This document shows, in pieces, positions 1 through 9,633 of a stretch of 64,000 bases of DNA. The first letter of the stretch is position 1; each line of letters opens with the position of its first letter. The notes beneath the pieces were generated by a model. It did no database searches. It had not been told where the DNA came from and saw only the letters and a list, made by a program, of their open reading frames with translations. A program made the position numbers and the translations under genes. The stretch comes from Edaphobacter flagellatus (GTDB lineage Bacteria > Acidobacteriota > Terriglobia > Terriglobales > Acidobacteriaceae): the NCBI RefSeq assembly GCF_025264665.1, contig NZ_CP073697.1, positions 1,984,001 to 2,048,000 of the forward strand, written 5' to 3'.

Positions 1-852
1 ATTACGTCCATCCTTCCAGTAACGCAGGCCGCCCGTCGCCATCGCGCGTGTCGGGCCTGTCGCTCCCGTAATGAAATGCGTCCCGCTGAAGAGATGAACA
101 AACAAATCACCCGCAACACCAGAGCCGTAATCGGACCACTTCCGCCACTGGAAGAAACGCTCCCCGTTCCACGCAACCTTTGGCGCGCTCCCAAGGAACC
201 GCGGCCAATCGCAGGTCTCCGTGCTCGCATCAGGAGGAACCGTGTAATTCCATGCGCCCTGCGCGCTGCTGCGATCCCAACGCGCTGAAACCATGTTCAA
301 CTGGCCAATCGCACCCGAAGCAAGTAACTCTTTCGTCTTCGCATACAGAATAGAGCTGACGCGCTGGCTGCCGACCTGCAGGATACGATTCGTCTTCTTC
401 GCCGCATCGATAATGACCGGACCATCCGGATAGACGTGGATCATCGGCTTTTCGAGATACACATCCTTACCTGCGTTCATCGCATCGACCGCAGCCTGCT
501 TGTGCCAGTGATCGGGAGTCGCAATCACAACAGCGTCGATATCCTTACGCGCGAGAACCTCACGATAGTCGCGCGTAGTGAAAACATCCGAACCCCAAAG
601 CTCCTTCGAATGCGTAAGGCGACCATCGTAGCAATCTGCAACGGCAACGAGCTTCGTGTTCGGCACCTGCAGCGCGGTCGACATATCGCTCTGCCCGCGA
701 ATGCCTGCGCCGATCAACGCTACATTAATCTGGTCGTTCGGGCCCAGAATCCGCGCCTCATTTTGCGGAGCTGCCAGTACACGCAACGTTCCTGAAAAAG
801 CAGCAGCAGCCGATGACGCCTGAATGAAGCGACGCCTGCTCAAATTACTCAT
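1..852 (-). CDS. Gfo/Idh/MocA-family NAD(P)-dependent oxidoreductase, C-terminus outside window
   Basis: The frame stays open from an ATG at 852 to the first base of the window, giving 284 codons without the C-terminus. The product starts with a twin-arginine signal (SRRRFIQ followed by an Ala-rich stretch), so it is probably exported folded. A Rossmann dinucleotide motif GAGIRG lies near residues 48-53 and the family EKP motif, whose Lys is catalytic, near 134-136. The family oxidises or epimerises sugars and polyols with NAD(P). Tat-exported members are common in polysaccharide-degrading Acidobacteria and Bacteroidetes, and some are NAD-bound glycosidases. A GGAG lies about 10 nt before the ATG. 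The gene follows a TBDR on the same strand, with a terminator-like hairpin between them. The substrate cannot be told from sequence. Confidence 0.9.
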   Translation of the reverse strand, partial: MSNLSRRRFIQASSAAAAFSGTLRVLAAPQNEARILGPNDQINVALIGAGIRGQSDMSTALQVPNTKLVAVADCYDGRLTHSKELWGSDVFTTRDYREVLARKDIDAVVIATPDHWHKQAAVDAMNAGKDVYLEKPMIHVYPDGPVIIDAAKKTNRILQVGSQRVSSILYAKTKELLASGAIGQLNMVSARWDRSSAQGAWNYTVPPDASTETCDWPRFLGSAPKVAWNGERFFQWRKWSDYGSGVAGDLFVHLFSGTHFITGATGPTRAMATGGLRYWKDGRN

Positions 853-983
853 GAGATTTCATCTCCTTTGTTTGGGAAGATCACTTCCGGCAATCCTGAT
901 TTCGCAACAACCGCCGAAGAGAACCAATGCTCCGAGCCATCTTACATCCGGCTTACAGAACTCGCATCGCCAGTAAAACGAAA

Positions 984-1003
984 GGAGCGACCGAAGCCGC
1001 TCC
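984..1003 (-). terminator. Rho-independent terminator with UUCG tetraloop after the TBDR
   Basis: Read on the minus strand, GGAGCGGC-TTCG-GTCGCTCC forms an 8-bp stem with one G-U pair, closed by a C(UUCG)G loop and followed by TTTCGTTTT. It lies 26 nt past the TBDR stop codon. It should separate the TBDR transcript from the downstream oxidoreductase. Confidence 0.75.
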
Positions 1004-1029
1004 CTTGCGTTGTACAGGTTATGTATAGG

Positions 1030-4000
1030 TTAGAACAGTACCTTCACGCCAAGCTGTAACTGCCGCGGCGGGAAAGCAGACGAGATCGTACCGAAATTGG
1101 TATTGCTCGCCGTAAGGTTAAGTCCGTTGAAGTTTGTGCGGTTCAGGATGTTGAACGCATCAGCCTGCACCTTGACACGCACCTGCTCGGTGATGGGGAA
1201 GAACTTCGACAGAGTTGCATCGGTCTGTGCCAGCCCAGGCCCCCGAATTGCCGCATAGGGAGCATTTCCATAGCGTGCCTGCGTCTTTGGAACCGGAATA
1301 AACGGCTTGTTACTGTCGTTGCATCCGGAGCCACTGCCGTTATTCAAGTAACCGCATATACCTGCATGCTGGTTGTAGATACGCGCGCCCTGCACATAGT
1401 CAGGACGAACGTTGCCGAGGCCGACAGAAGAGTTGGTCTGTACGTTGGAGTACGCACCGCTTTGGAGACGCGCTACACCGCTGACCTGCCATCCACCGAC
1501 AGCCTCGCGAACGAGGAAGTTATGTCCCTTGAAGTCCGGCGCCTGAATTGCGAAGGTCGCCACGAAGGAGTGACGGCGATCATTAGACAGATACCCGTAG
1601 TTATAGCCAAGATTGCTCCAGTTCTCGAGCGTCTGGTTGTTACCGTTGGAATCGCCCAATGCCTTGGACCACGTATACGAGATCGTGCTGGTAACAAAGC
1701 CGGCACGCTTGGACGCAAAGACCTGCAGCGCGTTGTAGTTGTAGTTGGAATCGAAGCGATTCGAGTTAATCGCAGCGAATCCTTTATAAGGATTGAAGAT
1801 CGCCGTGGAGCTATACGGGGTCCCGCTGTTGACGTTGGCAACGACCGCGCCCAGATCGGCAAAGTTGACGTTCGGCTGGCGCAACTGATGATGCGAGACG
1901 CTGCCCACATAGCTCATCTCGAGCAGAACGGTCCGCGTCATTTGATGCTGTACACCGAAGCTGTACTGCCAGGTGTAGGGGTTCTTGTTGGTTGGATCGA
2001 TGGCGCTGATCGTTGCCTGCAGTCCGGTGTTGTTGGCCGACAGCGAAGCCAGCGTCGCCAGATTACCGTTGTTGACCTGCGTGTTCTGCAGGAACGGTGC
2101 AAGGTTGAGCTGGCTGAAGATCAGGTTGCCTTGCGGACGATAGTAGAAAAGACCAATGCCGCCACGGATCGCCGTATTGTTGTCAACCGCGTAGGCAAAT
2201 CCGAAGCGAGGTCCGACGGCGCCGTTCATTTTGTAGAAGCCGCGTGGCGCTCCTGTTGGGATGAGCGGGAAGATCGCCGTGTTCACATTCGGGACGCGAA
2301 TCTGCTGGTCAGACGGCACTCCGTTGCCTGCGCGAACCAGGCCGTTGTAAGGATTGCCACTACCGGGGACGATGCTTCCGGACGGGTTTACAGTAACGGC
2401 ATTCGCCGGGTTGTAGATTGACCTGTCAAAGTTCGACGCGTTGTTGCCCTGCAGGTAGAAGGGCTGAATCCATTGATAACGAAGGCCAAGGTCGAGACTC
2501 AGCCTGCGAGTGATCTTCCAGTTGTCCTGTACAAAGCCTTCGATCTGGTTGAAGCGGAAATGTCCCATCGGATCGGCGCTGGCCTCGGAGTAGCTTTGGA
2601 AGTTACCGAGGAAAGCGTCCGCCAGTGAGTAGCAGGTCGTATTCGCTGTACCAAGCCTGCACTGATTATTCGCCACGCCCGTGTTCTGGTTTGTGGGAAC
2701 AATGGAGAAGCCCGCAGTACCCGTATAGTTCGAGCGTCCGTTCTGATCGACACGATCGCGGATATAGGCTGCCCCAAACTTGAAGGTGTGGACGCCCTTA
2801 ATCCAAGTGAGGGTATCGGCCACCTGAATGTCGGTCGAGGGAGACAGCAGAGCGAAGTTCGGCCCCTGGAAGCCAGCATAGTTCGTGATGTTCACGATGG
2901 GAATACCGTTGGGGTAGGTTCCAGCTCCGGGATAAAGTTTGTTGTAAGTAAAGCCAAACGTCTCACGCTTCCAGTTGTTGCCATAAGGAGGAATACGTTG
3001 TGCCGCCCAGCTGGTATTGGCTTGAGCCTGATTGATGAAGTTGGAGCGAATCGCCCAGGTCCACGCAACGAGATAGCTCTGGCCAGGACGGTTACGTGTC
3101 GTAGGCGTCGTGTTCAGGATGCCGCTGTTCGAGAAGGTTCCGTATGGATCGATCAATGTATTCTGGTCATGAATCCAGCGACCGTAAACCGAGTGCTTCT
3201 GATTCAGAACGTAGTCGAATCGGACCAGGTCCTGATGGAAGTTCAGGGGATTGGAAGGAGCCAGCGTCAGGTTGGAGTTTGGCAGTCCTCCATCGCGGAA
3301 GCTTAGTCCTGCAGCCGAGATCGTCTTATAGACATTCGCAATTGCCTTGCCGTCTGTCGACATCAGCGATGCAATGTTGTTATTTGGGATGGGATTGGAT
3401 GTCCCCGGATAATAAAGCTGGTTGACCTGATTCGTGCAGACGCCGTTAACAAACGAGCCCTGGACACCGTTGACTTTATTTGATGTACAGTATGCCGAGA
3501 AATCGCCATTCAACATCGCGGTCGTCGGCACGGTGAAGGTTTGAGCAGCAGCCTGCTGACGCAGACGCTTCCACTCCTCACCGACAAAGAAGAAGAGCTT
3601 GTCCTTGATGATCGGGCCGCCAAGAAAGAAGCCGAAGTCGTTATAGATGAGCTGCGTCTTCGTCCTGGCGATATAGTTGGTCGCGTCGAGGTAGTTATTA
3701 CGGAGATATTCAAACGCCCCACCATGGAAAGCATTTGTGCCGCTCTTGGTGACGATGTTGAAGGTTGGGCCAGAGGTACGTCCGTATTCAGCCGAAGCGT
3801 TCGAGGTATCGATCTTCACCTCGCCGATGAAGTCAGGACCGACATTGTTCATCAGAGAGCCGTTGGAACCAGCCACCTGATTGTAGGCACCATCGACCGT
3901 GAGGTTATTCGTATCGCTGCGGTTTCCGTTGATGGTCTGGTTCGTGGATGCAAGTGATGTTGTGACGGAGAAGATATCGGGATTCGTCACAACAGCTCCC

Positions 4001-4497
4001 GGCACCAGCGTGAGAAGCTGTGTGTAGTTGCGGCCATTCAAGGCGAGGTTTTCGACCTGCTTGGAGTCGATGACACGCGCAAGCTCGCCGGACGTTGTAT
4101 TTACCGTCTCGATGGCGCCGCCCTGGACTTCGACGACTTCCGCTGCTTCACCCAAAGACATTGTGAAGTTTGAAGTCACTTTGGCGTCAGCTGTAATCGT
4201 TACGCCGGCCTGCTGAGCCGTCTTAAAACCTGTCTTCGTAACAGAAATAGAGTAGGTCGCAATGGGCAGGTTGGTAGCGATGTAGTTGCCATCGCCGTCG
4301 GACACAACGGTACGCTTTACCTGCGTACCCACATTGGTGATGGTGATGGTAGCTCCTGGGATGGCGGCGCCCGTAGGATCGTCGACAACACCGGATATCT
4401 GACCAAAGCTGCTTTGAGCGTGGGCCATCGGACAAGTGAATACTGAAGCCACTGCGAGCATTAGCACGCTCACAAGCCTCCAATAGCGGATTTGCAT
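1030..4497 (-). CDS. TonB-dependent receptor, Oar-like, with carboxypeptidase-regulatory-like domain
   Basis: This 1155-aa outer-membrane protein has a signal peptide ending near AHAQ, then a carboxypeptidase-regulatory-like (Ig-fold) domain at about residues 30-115 (GQISGVVDDPTGAAIPGA). A plug region follows, with the family motif LALNGRNYTQLLTLVPG and a DG..N segment, and then a long beta-barrel ending in a terminal Phe (LGVKVLF). Family members import oligosaccharides or other bulky substrates powered by TonB. The ATG at 4497 is supported by GGAGG seven nt upstream. It has its own TTGACA promoter and is divergent from the DUF2264 gene. I see no clear TonB box, which is usual for this subgroup. 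The substrate is unknown. Confidence 0.93.
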   Translation of the reverse strand: MQIRYWRLVSVLMLAVASVFTCPMAHAQSSFGQISGVVDDPTGAAIPGATITITNVGTQVKRTVVSDGDGNYIATNLPIATYSISVTKTGFKTAQQAGVTITADAKVTSNFTMSLGEAAEVVEVQGGAIETVNTTSGELARVIDSKQVENLALNGRNYTQLLTLVPGAVVTNPDIFSVTTSLASTNQTINGNRSDTNNLTVDGAYNQVAGSNGSLMNNVGPDFIGEVKIDTSNASAEYGRTSGPTFNIVTKSGTNAFHGGAFEYLRNNYLDATNYIARTKTQLIYNDFGFFLGGPIIKDKLFFFVGEEWKRLRQQAAAQTFTVPTTAMLNGDFSAYCTSNKVNGVQGSFVNGVCTNQVNQLYYPGTSNPIPNNNIASLMSTDGKAIANVYKTISAAGLSFRDGGLPNSNLTLAPSNPLNFHQDLVRFDYVLNQKHSVYGRWIHDQNTLIDPYGTFSNSGILNTTPTTRNRPGQSYLVAWTWAIRSNFINQAQANTSWAAQRIPPYGNNWKRETFGFTYNKLYPGAGTYPNGIPIVNITNYAGFQGPNFALLSPSTDIQVADTLTWIKGVHTFKFGAAYIRDRVDQNGRSNYTGTAGFSIVPTNQNTGVANNQCRLGTANTTCYSLADAFLGNFQSYSEASADPMGHFRFNQIEGFVQDNWKITRRLSLDLGLRYQWIQPFYLQGNNASNFDRSIYNPANAVTVNPSGSIVPGSGNPYNGLVRAGNGVPSDQQIRVPNVNTAIFPLIPTGAPRGFYKMNGAVGPRFGFAYAVDNNTAIRGGIGLFYYRPQGNLIFSQLNLAPFLQNTQVNNGNLATLASLSANNTGLQATISAIDPTNKNPYTWQYSFGVQHQMTRTVLLEMSYVGSVSHHQLRQPNVNFADLGAVVANVNSGTPYSSTAIFNPYKGFAAINSNRFDSNYNYNALQVFASKRAGFVTSTISYTWSKALGDSNGNNQTLENWSNLGYNYGYLSNDRRHSFVATFAIQAPDFKGHNFLVREAVGGWQVSGVARLQSGAYSNVQTNSSVGLGNVRPDYVQGARIYNQHAGICGYLNNGSGSGCNDSNKPFIPVPKTQARYGNAPYAAIRGPGLAQTDATLSKFFPITEQVRVKVQADAFNILNRTNFNGLNLTASNTNFGTISSAFPPRQLQLGVKVLF

Positions 4498-4623
4498 ATA
4501 TAAACCTCCGTTAGTTTCATCAACGAACTAAGTCGCGAGAGTTGCCTAAGTGTTTTCGTTGCAATCTCCCCGAGCCTTATGCGGCACAGCAGATATTTCG
4601 CAAAGACTTTTTTAGGACCCCTC

Positions 4624-4653
4624 ATTAACCAAGCTGGCGAGTACGATTGTCAA
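4624..4653 (-). promoter_or_regulatory. Sigma-70-type promoter for the 1030-4497 TBDR
   Basis: On the minus strand TTGACA (4648-4653) is followed after 18 nt by GTTAAT (4624-4629). The -35 is a perfect match and the -10 matches four of six bases. Transcription would start near 4617, leaving a leader of about 120 nt. Confidence 0.55.
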
Positions 4654-4657
4654 GTAG

Positions 4658-4669
4658 TTAATCGATTTA
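4658..4669. promoter_or_regulatory. Palindromic operator candidate between divergent promoters
   Basis: TTAATCGATTTA contains the perfect 8-bp palindrome AATCGATT with a central CG, as in LacI/GalR-type operators. It lies four bases upstream of the TBDR -35 and overlaps the likely -35 of the divergent DUF2264 promoter, so one bound protein could control both directions. No cognate regulator is adjacent. Confidence 0.4.
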
Positions 4670-4686
4670 GGTAGACGATCTATAAT
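4658..4686 (+). promoter_or_regulatory. Promoter for the DUF2264 gene
   Basis: A perfect TATAAT is at 4681-4686, and TTAATC (4658-4663) lies 17 nt upstream as a weak -35 that overlaps the palindrome. A poor -35 covered by an operator suggests regulated expression. The predicted start near 4693 leaves about 36 nt before the ATG. Confidence 0.5.
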
Positions 4687-4728
4687 CCGCCTCGGAAGTT
4701 CTTCTAAATCCACAAGATCGGATCTGCG

Positions 4729-5997
4729 ATGACCCACGAAACAACAGCAAATATGGCAAGACGTCACTTTATGAAGAGCATTCTGGCGACCGGTGCCGCC
4801 GCCGCGGCTCCGGCGAATCTTTCCAGCCAGCCGAACCCCGCAAATGAATCTGCACCAAACGACCGGGTCTACTGGATCAAAACCGTCAAACAGATCTCGC
4901 ATCCGGTACTGGAAGCTGTCAGCAAAGCTCAGTTGAGGGAAAAGATGCCGGTTGAAGCGGCTGCCGGAGTTCAGGAAGAGCGACGCAAATCCACGCATCT
5001 TGAGGCCTTTGGCCGGCTCCTAACCGGTTTGGCTCCGTGGCTTGAAAGTATTCCCCCAAATGATGAATCCGCATTGCAGGCGACATACCGCGATTGGGCT
5101 CGACTAGGGATTCAACATGGCACGGACCCTAAATCACCAGACTATATGAACTTCGGTATGACGCCGCAGTCCGTTGTGGATGCTGCGTTTCTCGCGCTCG
5201 GCATCTTGCGTGCGCCAAAGCAGCTGTGGGAACCGCTGGATAAGACGACGCGCGCGAATCTGATAAAGGCTCTTGAAGCTACACGCCAGGTCTTGCCTGG
5301 CCAGTCAAACTGGCTTCTATTTTCGGCGATGGTCGAAGCCGGACTTTGCTTCATGGGAGCACCGTGGGATTCCATGCGTGTGGATTACGCCCTGCAGATG
5401 CATAAGCAGTGGTTTGTTGGCGATGGAACTTACGGCGATGGTCCAAACTTCCACTGGGACTACTACAACAGCTTCGTGATTCAGCCAATGCTGATGAAAT
5501 TGCTTGAGACTGTACCTGCGAAGTCTGGGATGTGGAGCGCATTTAAACCGGTTGTGTTCGAACGCGCGCGCCGTTATGCAGCAATACAGGAGAGATTAAT
5601 CAGTCCTGAAGGAACCTTCCCGGCAGTTGGACGCTCGCTCACTTACCGCTTCGGAGCCTTTCAGCTACTAAGCGATATCAGTCTGCGGCAAATGTTACCT
5701 GAAGGAGTGGCACCAGAACAGGTACGTTGCGCGTTGACTGCTGTGATGAAGCGCATGATCGAGCGCCCTGGCACCTTCGATTCCAACGGATGGCTCACCA
5801 TTGGGTTTGCCGGACATCAGCCGCATATGGGCGAGCCGTATATCTCGACTGGAAGTCTCTACCTCTGTTCTGCCGCGTGGCTACCATTAGGCTTGCCTGC
5901 CGACAACATCTTCTGGTCAGGTCAGGCGAAGCCGTGGACCGCAGTTAAGTTGTGGAACGGCGAAGACATGATGGCGGATCATGCTCTTTCCGTTTAG
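4729..5997 (+). CDS. DUF2264 domain protein, Tat-exported
   Basis: The 422-aa product carries a twin-arginine-like leader (MARRHFMKS then an Ala-rich segment), so it is probably secreted. Residues from about 70 onward match the DUF2264 pattern as I recall it (HLEAFGRLLTGLAPWLE, and the aromatic GDGTYGDGPNFHWDYYNSFV stretch). DUF2264 proteins are predicted alpha/alpha-barrel proteins found in polysaccharide-utilisation loci; no reaction is established that I can name. The chosen ATG at 4729 is the first after the TATAAT box; the ATG at 4753, directly before the RR motif, is equally plausible because neither has a good Shine-Dalgarno sequence. The gene converges on the GH4 gene with 16 nt between stop codons and shares a control region with the divergent TBDR. 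Confidence 0.8.
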   Translation: MTHETTANMARRHFMKSILATGAAAAAPANLSSQPNPANESAPNDRVYWIKTVKQISHPVLEAVSKAQLREKMPVEAAAGVQEERRKSTHLEAFGRLLTGLAPWLESIPPNDESALQATYRDWARLGIQHGTDPKSPDYMNFGMTPQSVVDAAFLALGILRAPKQLWEPLDKTTRANLIKALEATRQVLPGQSNWLLFSAMVEAGLCFMGAPWDSMRVDYALQMHKQWFVGDGTYGDGPNFHWDYYNSFVIQPMLMKLLETVPAKSGMWSAFKPVVFERARRYAAIQERLISPEGTFPAVGRSLTYRFGAFQLLSDISLRQMLPEGVAPEQVRCALTAVMKRMIERPGTFDSNGWLTIGFAGHQPHMGEPYISTGSLYLCSAAWLPLGLPADNIFWSGQAKPWTAVKLWNGEDMMADHALSV

Positions 5998-6013
5998 TCG
6001 ATAGGGAACATGG

Positions 6014-7363
6014 CTACTTCCACTGCATCAGCTTCAGAAGCTCTGCAGAAGGCTCCCACTCTCCGATCGGTGGATAGAGCAGCATCGCTTTACGAAGATC
6101 GCGGAGCGAGCCGCTTATTGCTGCCTGAATAGCAGCGCGCTCGTATGCCTTCACCGCAAGCACCAGTCCTCGGACATCGTTCGGCAGTGGATCGACGGGT
6201 AGTGCTGTTATCGTATCGTTCGATATCCTGCAAACCGTCTCAATCACATCATCCGCTGCGATATCGGGGATCGTTGCCTGATTGCGCATATTCACAATCA
6301 CTCTCTCCGGCTCAGTCCCACATAACGCATTCATCACCTGAAGGGCAATGCGGTGATATCCCGTTGCTGCGCGGAACGGGTCCTCCGGCATGATCTCCTG
6401 ATCGAATGCCGAGCCACCCTCGCCTTCAAGCTTCATATACGATCCCGAGCGCAGATTGAGGTAATCGATGTATGACTGCAGAGCACCGGCTTCATCATGA
6501 ATCGCCATCGATTGAAGGAGGCTCTGCATGAGCGTCTCGTTCATCAATGCAATCTGGTCACCACGAGTGCTTCCCTGCTTGCGCTGATTCTCAAGCGCTC
6601 TGCGCCGTGAATAGTAAAAGAAGAGGTATTCCGTGGGGATCAGCCGCAGAGCACGTATCAGATCGTGATCGAAGAGTGGAGCTGAATAAAGCTGCGACAG
6701 AATGGCATCGTCATTCACGACGCGATCCATCACATCTTCACCTCGCAGCATGATCTTGCGGATCCAGCCAAGATGGTTCAGGCCGACATAATCGCACTCC
6801 ACCTCATGGGGTGAGGCGCCGAGTGCCGTCTGAATGCGATGCAGCATCTCTGTTGGTGTATCGCAGATACCGACAACGCGCGCATTCGAGTGCTGCATAA
6901 TCGCCTGCGTAATCAGCCCTGCAGGATTGGTGAAGTTGATGATCCATGCCTTCGGCGCAATTTTCTCCACCATCCGCGCCTGCTCAATCGCCACGGGAAT
7001 CGTCCGTTGTCCCATAGCTACTCCGCCAGGCCCCGTTGTTTCCTGTCCTGGGTATCCGCATGCGATTGCTACGCGCTCGTCCTGAGCACGGCTGGCGATT
7101 CCACCGACTCGGACACTATTTAAAACGAATGATGCTCCTTCAATGGCCTCCTCGGGACTCCGCGCGACAGATACGCGTAGCGATCCGCCACTGCGGCGTA
7201 CTACCTCTCGGCTCAATCTCGCGATAACCTCTACGCGCTCCGGATCGATGTCGTACAGCAGCAGCTCTTCGGCATCAAGCCGCCGAGCAGACTCATTGAT
7301 TCCAAAAACAACAAGAGGCGTACGAACTCCACCACCACCAAGAAATGCAATTTTACGCGGCAT
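6014..7363 (-). CDS. Glycoside hydrolase family 4, NAD- and metal-dependent (6-phospho)glycosidase
   Basis: The 449-aa product has the GH4 N-terminal Rossmann motif [10 protein letters not shown] (residues 7-16), INFTNPAG (142-149), the metal-ligand Cys of GICDTP (Cys167) and the His of GLNHLGW (His197). GH4 enzymes cleave glycosides, often 6-phosphorylated, by transient oxidation at C3 using NAD+ and Mn2+. The open frame runs further upstream, but the ATG at 7363 is chosen because it begins the Rossmann strand and has GCGAGGAAAATT before it. It overlaps the end of the upstream PfkB kinase by 11 nt, so the two are probably co-translated. That kinase could supply the phosphorylated substrate. 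It is the last gene of the 6014-18017 operon. Confidence 0.9.
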   Translation of the reverse strand: MPRKIAFLGGGGVRTPLVVFGINESARRLDAEELLLYDIDPERVEVIARLSREVVRRSGGSLRVSVARSPEEAIEGASFVLNSVRVGGIASRAQDERVAIACGYPGQETTGPGGVAMGQRTIPVAIEQARMVEKIAPKAWIINFTNPAGLITQAIMQHSNARVVGICDTPTEMLHRIQTALGASPHEVECDYVGLNHLGWIRKIMLRGEDVMDRVVNDDAILSQLYSAPLFDHDLIRALRLIPTEYLFFYYSRRRALENQRKQGSTRGDQIALMNETLMQSLLQSMAIHDEAGALQSYIDYLNLRSGSYMKLEGEGGSAFDQEIMPEDPFRAATGYHRIALQVMNALCGTEPERVIVNMRNQATIPDIAADDVIETVCRISNDTITALPVDPLPNDVRGLVLAVKAYERAAIQAAISGSLRDLRKAMLLYPPIGEWEPSAELLKLMQWK

Positions 7364-8276
7364 AATTTTCCTCGCAGATCGCTTCTGCCTGAGCACGCGT
7401 CGGAAGTGCCTCAAGCGCACCGACCGCTCGCGTCGAAAGAGCGCCGCAGACACAAGCGAACTCAACGCACTGCTGCGGAGAAAGGCCAGAGAGAACACCC
7501 TCAATGAACCCGGCATCAAATGCGTCACCAGCGCCCGTCGTATCGATGGATTCAATATGCGGCGGTCTGACCCTGTATTGCACACCATCGGCGAGCAGAG
7601 CCGCTCCTGCGGAACCAAGCTTTACAAGCGCATGACGCACCCCCAAAGACTGGCAAAGCTCCAGATAACGCGCAGGTGTTCCAGCAAGAATCGTAGCCTC
7701 TTTTTCGTTGGGCATCACGTAGTCGATTGCACGCAGCACTTCCAGGCTTCGCGTGTCTTTAAGCCACGCAATGTGATGTCCAACATCCACCGAGATTGTT
7801 GCGCCATGGCTCCGAAGCGCAGGCAGGAGAGGTCTACTATCGTCTATGCCAAGCGGCAATGCCAGATGAATATGTTTTGCGCGGGCAGCCTCATGCAACA
7901 CATCCGGACTACATCGAAGGTATTCCAATAATTCCTGATTGACACCACGATACGTGAAGAAGGACCTGTCGTGAACAGTTGAGATACTAACGGTTACACC
8001 GGTGCGGCCACGACATCGACTGATATTCGCCGCTGACACGCCAAATGCTGAGAGCCTTGCCTCAATAGCCGCAAACTGTTCGTCGCCTACTACGCCAATC
8101 AATCGAACTTTTCGTCCAAGCCTCGAGAGTGCACAGGCCGTTGTCACTGCGCCTCCACCCAGCTCCCATGCGTATTGCTCGGTGAATATCTCCTCACCAG
8201 GAGACGGCCACTCCGCAAAACCGCCGAAGACATGGTCGAGATAAATTTCGCCGATTACTGTAACGTCGTAACTCAT
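7353..8276 (-). CDS. PfkB-family carbohydrate kinase (second of the locus)
   Basis: The 307-aa ribokinase-like protein begins MSYDVTVIGEIYLDHVF and has the N-terminal LGGGAVTTACALSRLG glycine motif. Its C-terminal signature is DTTGAGDAFDAGF, where the Asp of GAGD is the catalytic base. Such kinases phosphorylate a sugar or sugar derivative, usually at a terminal hydroxyl, using ATP in the cytoplasm. Its ATG overlaps the stop codon of the APC permease gene as ATGA (8273-8276), a strong sign of translational coupling. This makes the upstream in-frame extension to 8402 unlikely. The gene lies between an importer and a GH4 enzyme, which suggests it phosphorylates the imported compound before cleavage. 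Fructoselysine 6-kinase belongs to the same family, but the substrate here is unproven. Confidence 0.9.
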   Translation of the reverse strand: MSYDVTVIGEIYLDHVFGGFAEWPSPGEEIFTEQYAWELGGGAVTTACALSRLGRKVRLIGVVGDEQFAAIEARLSAFGVSAANISRCRGRTGVTVSISTVHDRSFFTYRGVNQELLEYLRCSPDVLHEAARAKHIHLALPLGIDDSRPLLPALRSHGATISVDVGHHIAWLKDTRSLEVLRAIDYVMPNEKEATILAGTPARYLELCQSLGVRHALVKLGSAGAALLADGVQYRVRPPHIESIDTTGAGDAFDAGFIEGVLSGLSPQQCVEFACVCGALSTRAVGALEALPTRAQAEAICEENYAA

Positions 8277-9625
8277 GCCTGCCTGAATGGCCACTCCCGT
8301 TCCCTGTTCGCTTGAATCAAATAAAAGGCAATGCCCGTCACAGCGAGTGCGATACCCGCTGCAATGTGTTTGATCTGGCTTGTCGCAACGATATAAACCC
8401 ATCCCACGAGAGCAATAATCGCCGGCAGCGGATAAAACGGCATACGAAATACATCCGTAGCAGCACCCGATCTACGCCGAAGAAGCAGCACGGCGATGCA
8501 TTGCGCAATCGACTGGAGCAGCGTTTGAATCACGATAAGCGCCGAAATCAGGTCCGAAAGCGAGAAGACACACATCACCGCCGATCCGATTCCCATGTAA
8601 ATCAGGGAAGTTGTCGGGAAATGGCCGCGAGGATGAACGCGTGCAAATATCTTTGGGAATCGTCCATCGGCCGCCGCCGCATACGGGATGCGCGAGTATC
8701 CCAGAAGAATGGCGTAAGCCGAGCCCCAGCTTGCGATCAGGATCAGTATCGAAACGGCGCGCGCTGCCCAACTGCCATGGATCGCATACATGAAATCAGC
8801 CACAATCGCAGTGGAATGCTGCGCACTTCTCCAGGGCAGCACGCCAAGGACGGCAATATTCATCGCCATATAGAGAACGCCTACCACCACGATGGAGAGC
8901 AGCACGGCGCGAGGAATATTGCGCCGCGGATCTTTAATCTCGCCGCCAATCAGGCACACGTTGTTGTAACCGCCATAATCGTAGATCGCGATCAGAACAG
9001 CGGAGCCGAGGCCGAGCCAGAAAGCATGTGAAGGATGAAATGCTGCCGGAGGAAAATCGAAGGCCAGCGATGGATGAAAATGCGTAGCGCCACTCACAAT
9101 GATCCAACCGCATGTCCCCACTACAGCCACCATCACGATGACCGACAAGGTTCCGATGGAATGAATCGAGCGATAGAGCACCCCGAGATTCAGAAGGCAC
9201 AATGCCATCGCAACCAGTTTGAGCTGCAGATGTGTAAATGAATGAAAGACGCCTGAGTATTCGGCAAATCCTACCGCGCCAGAAGCAATCGAGATCGGCC
9301 CAATGAGCAAAGACTGCCACAAAAATAAAAATGAGATCAGGCGTCCTGCACCATGTGGATTAAACGCCTGCAGCAGATAGTGGTAAGAGCCTCCGGAATC
9401 GGGCATTTGCGATCCAAGTTCGGCCCAGACCATACCGTCACATAGTGCCAGCACGGCTCCAAGCATCCATCCCAGCATGGCCTGAGGCCCACCCATTGCA
9501 GCAATCGCCAATGGAATGGTGAGAAAGGGACCAACGCCCACCATGTTAAGCAGGTTGGCGGCAAGCGCTCCCCACAGGCCCATGCCACGTTCGAGATGTT
9601 CAACCTGCACTGCCTGATTCGCCAT
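8273..9625 (-). CDS. APC-superfamily amino-acid/polyamine-type permease
   Basis: The 450-aa product is a polytopic membrane protein with about 12 hydrophobic segments. It opens with GLWGALAANLLNMVGVGPFLTIP, the unwound TM1 pattern of APC transporters, and contains GGSYHYLLQAF and PDSGG motifs. APC members move amino acids, polyamines or amino-acid conjugates across the inner membrane with H+ or by exchange. An amino-acid-type carrier inside an otherwise sugar-oriented operon is unusual; the fructoselysine carrier FrlA of E. coli is a precedent in the same superfamily. The ATG lies 8 nt after the PIG-L stop, and its stop overlaps the PfkB start. It is probably the inner-membrane importer of this locus. 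Confidence 0.88.
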   Translation of the reverse strand: MANQAVQVEHLERGMGLWGALAANLLNMVGVGPFLTIPLAIAAMGGPQAMLGWMLGAVLALCDGMVWAELGSQMPDSGGSYHYLLQAFNPHGAGRLISFLFLWQSLLIGPISIASGAVGFAEYSGVFHSFTHLQLKLVAMALCLLNLGVLYRSIHSIGTLSVIVMVAVVGTCGWIIVSGATHFHPSLAFDFPPAAFHPSHAFWLGLGSAVLIAIYDYGGYNNVCLIGGEIKDPRRNIPRAVLLSIVVVGVLYMAMNIAVLGVLPWRSAQHSTAIVADFMYAIHGSWAARAVSILILIASWGSAYAILLGYSRIPYAAAADGRFPKIFARVHPRGHFPTTSLIYMGIGSAVMCVFSLSDLISALIVIQTLLQSIAQCIAVLLLRRRSGAATDVFRMPFYPLPAIIALVGWVYIVATSQIKHIAAGIALAVTGIAFYLIQANREREWPFRQA

Positions 9626-9633
9626 AAGCGCTG

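Noticed and set aside
1366..2421. 351-aa plus-strand open frame
   Set aside because: It is a reverse-strand shadow of the TBDR barrel region, without domain or start signal.
7364..7618. N-terminal extension of the GH4 protein
   Set aside because: The extra residues precede the Rossmann strand, are Arg-rich and overlap the PfkB gene; the ATG at 7363 has a proper ribosome site.
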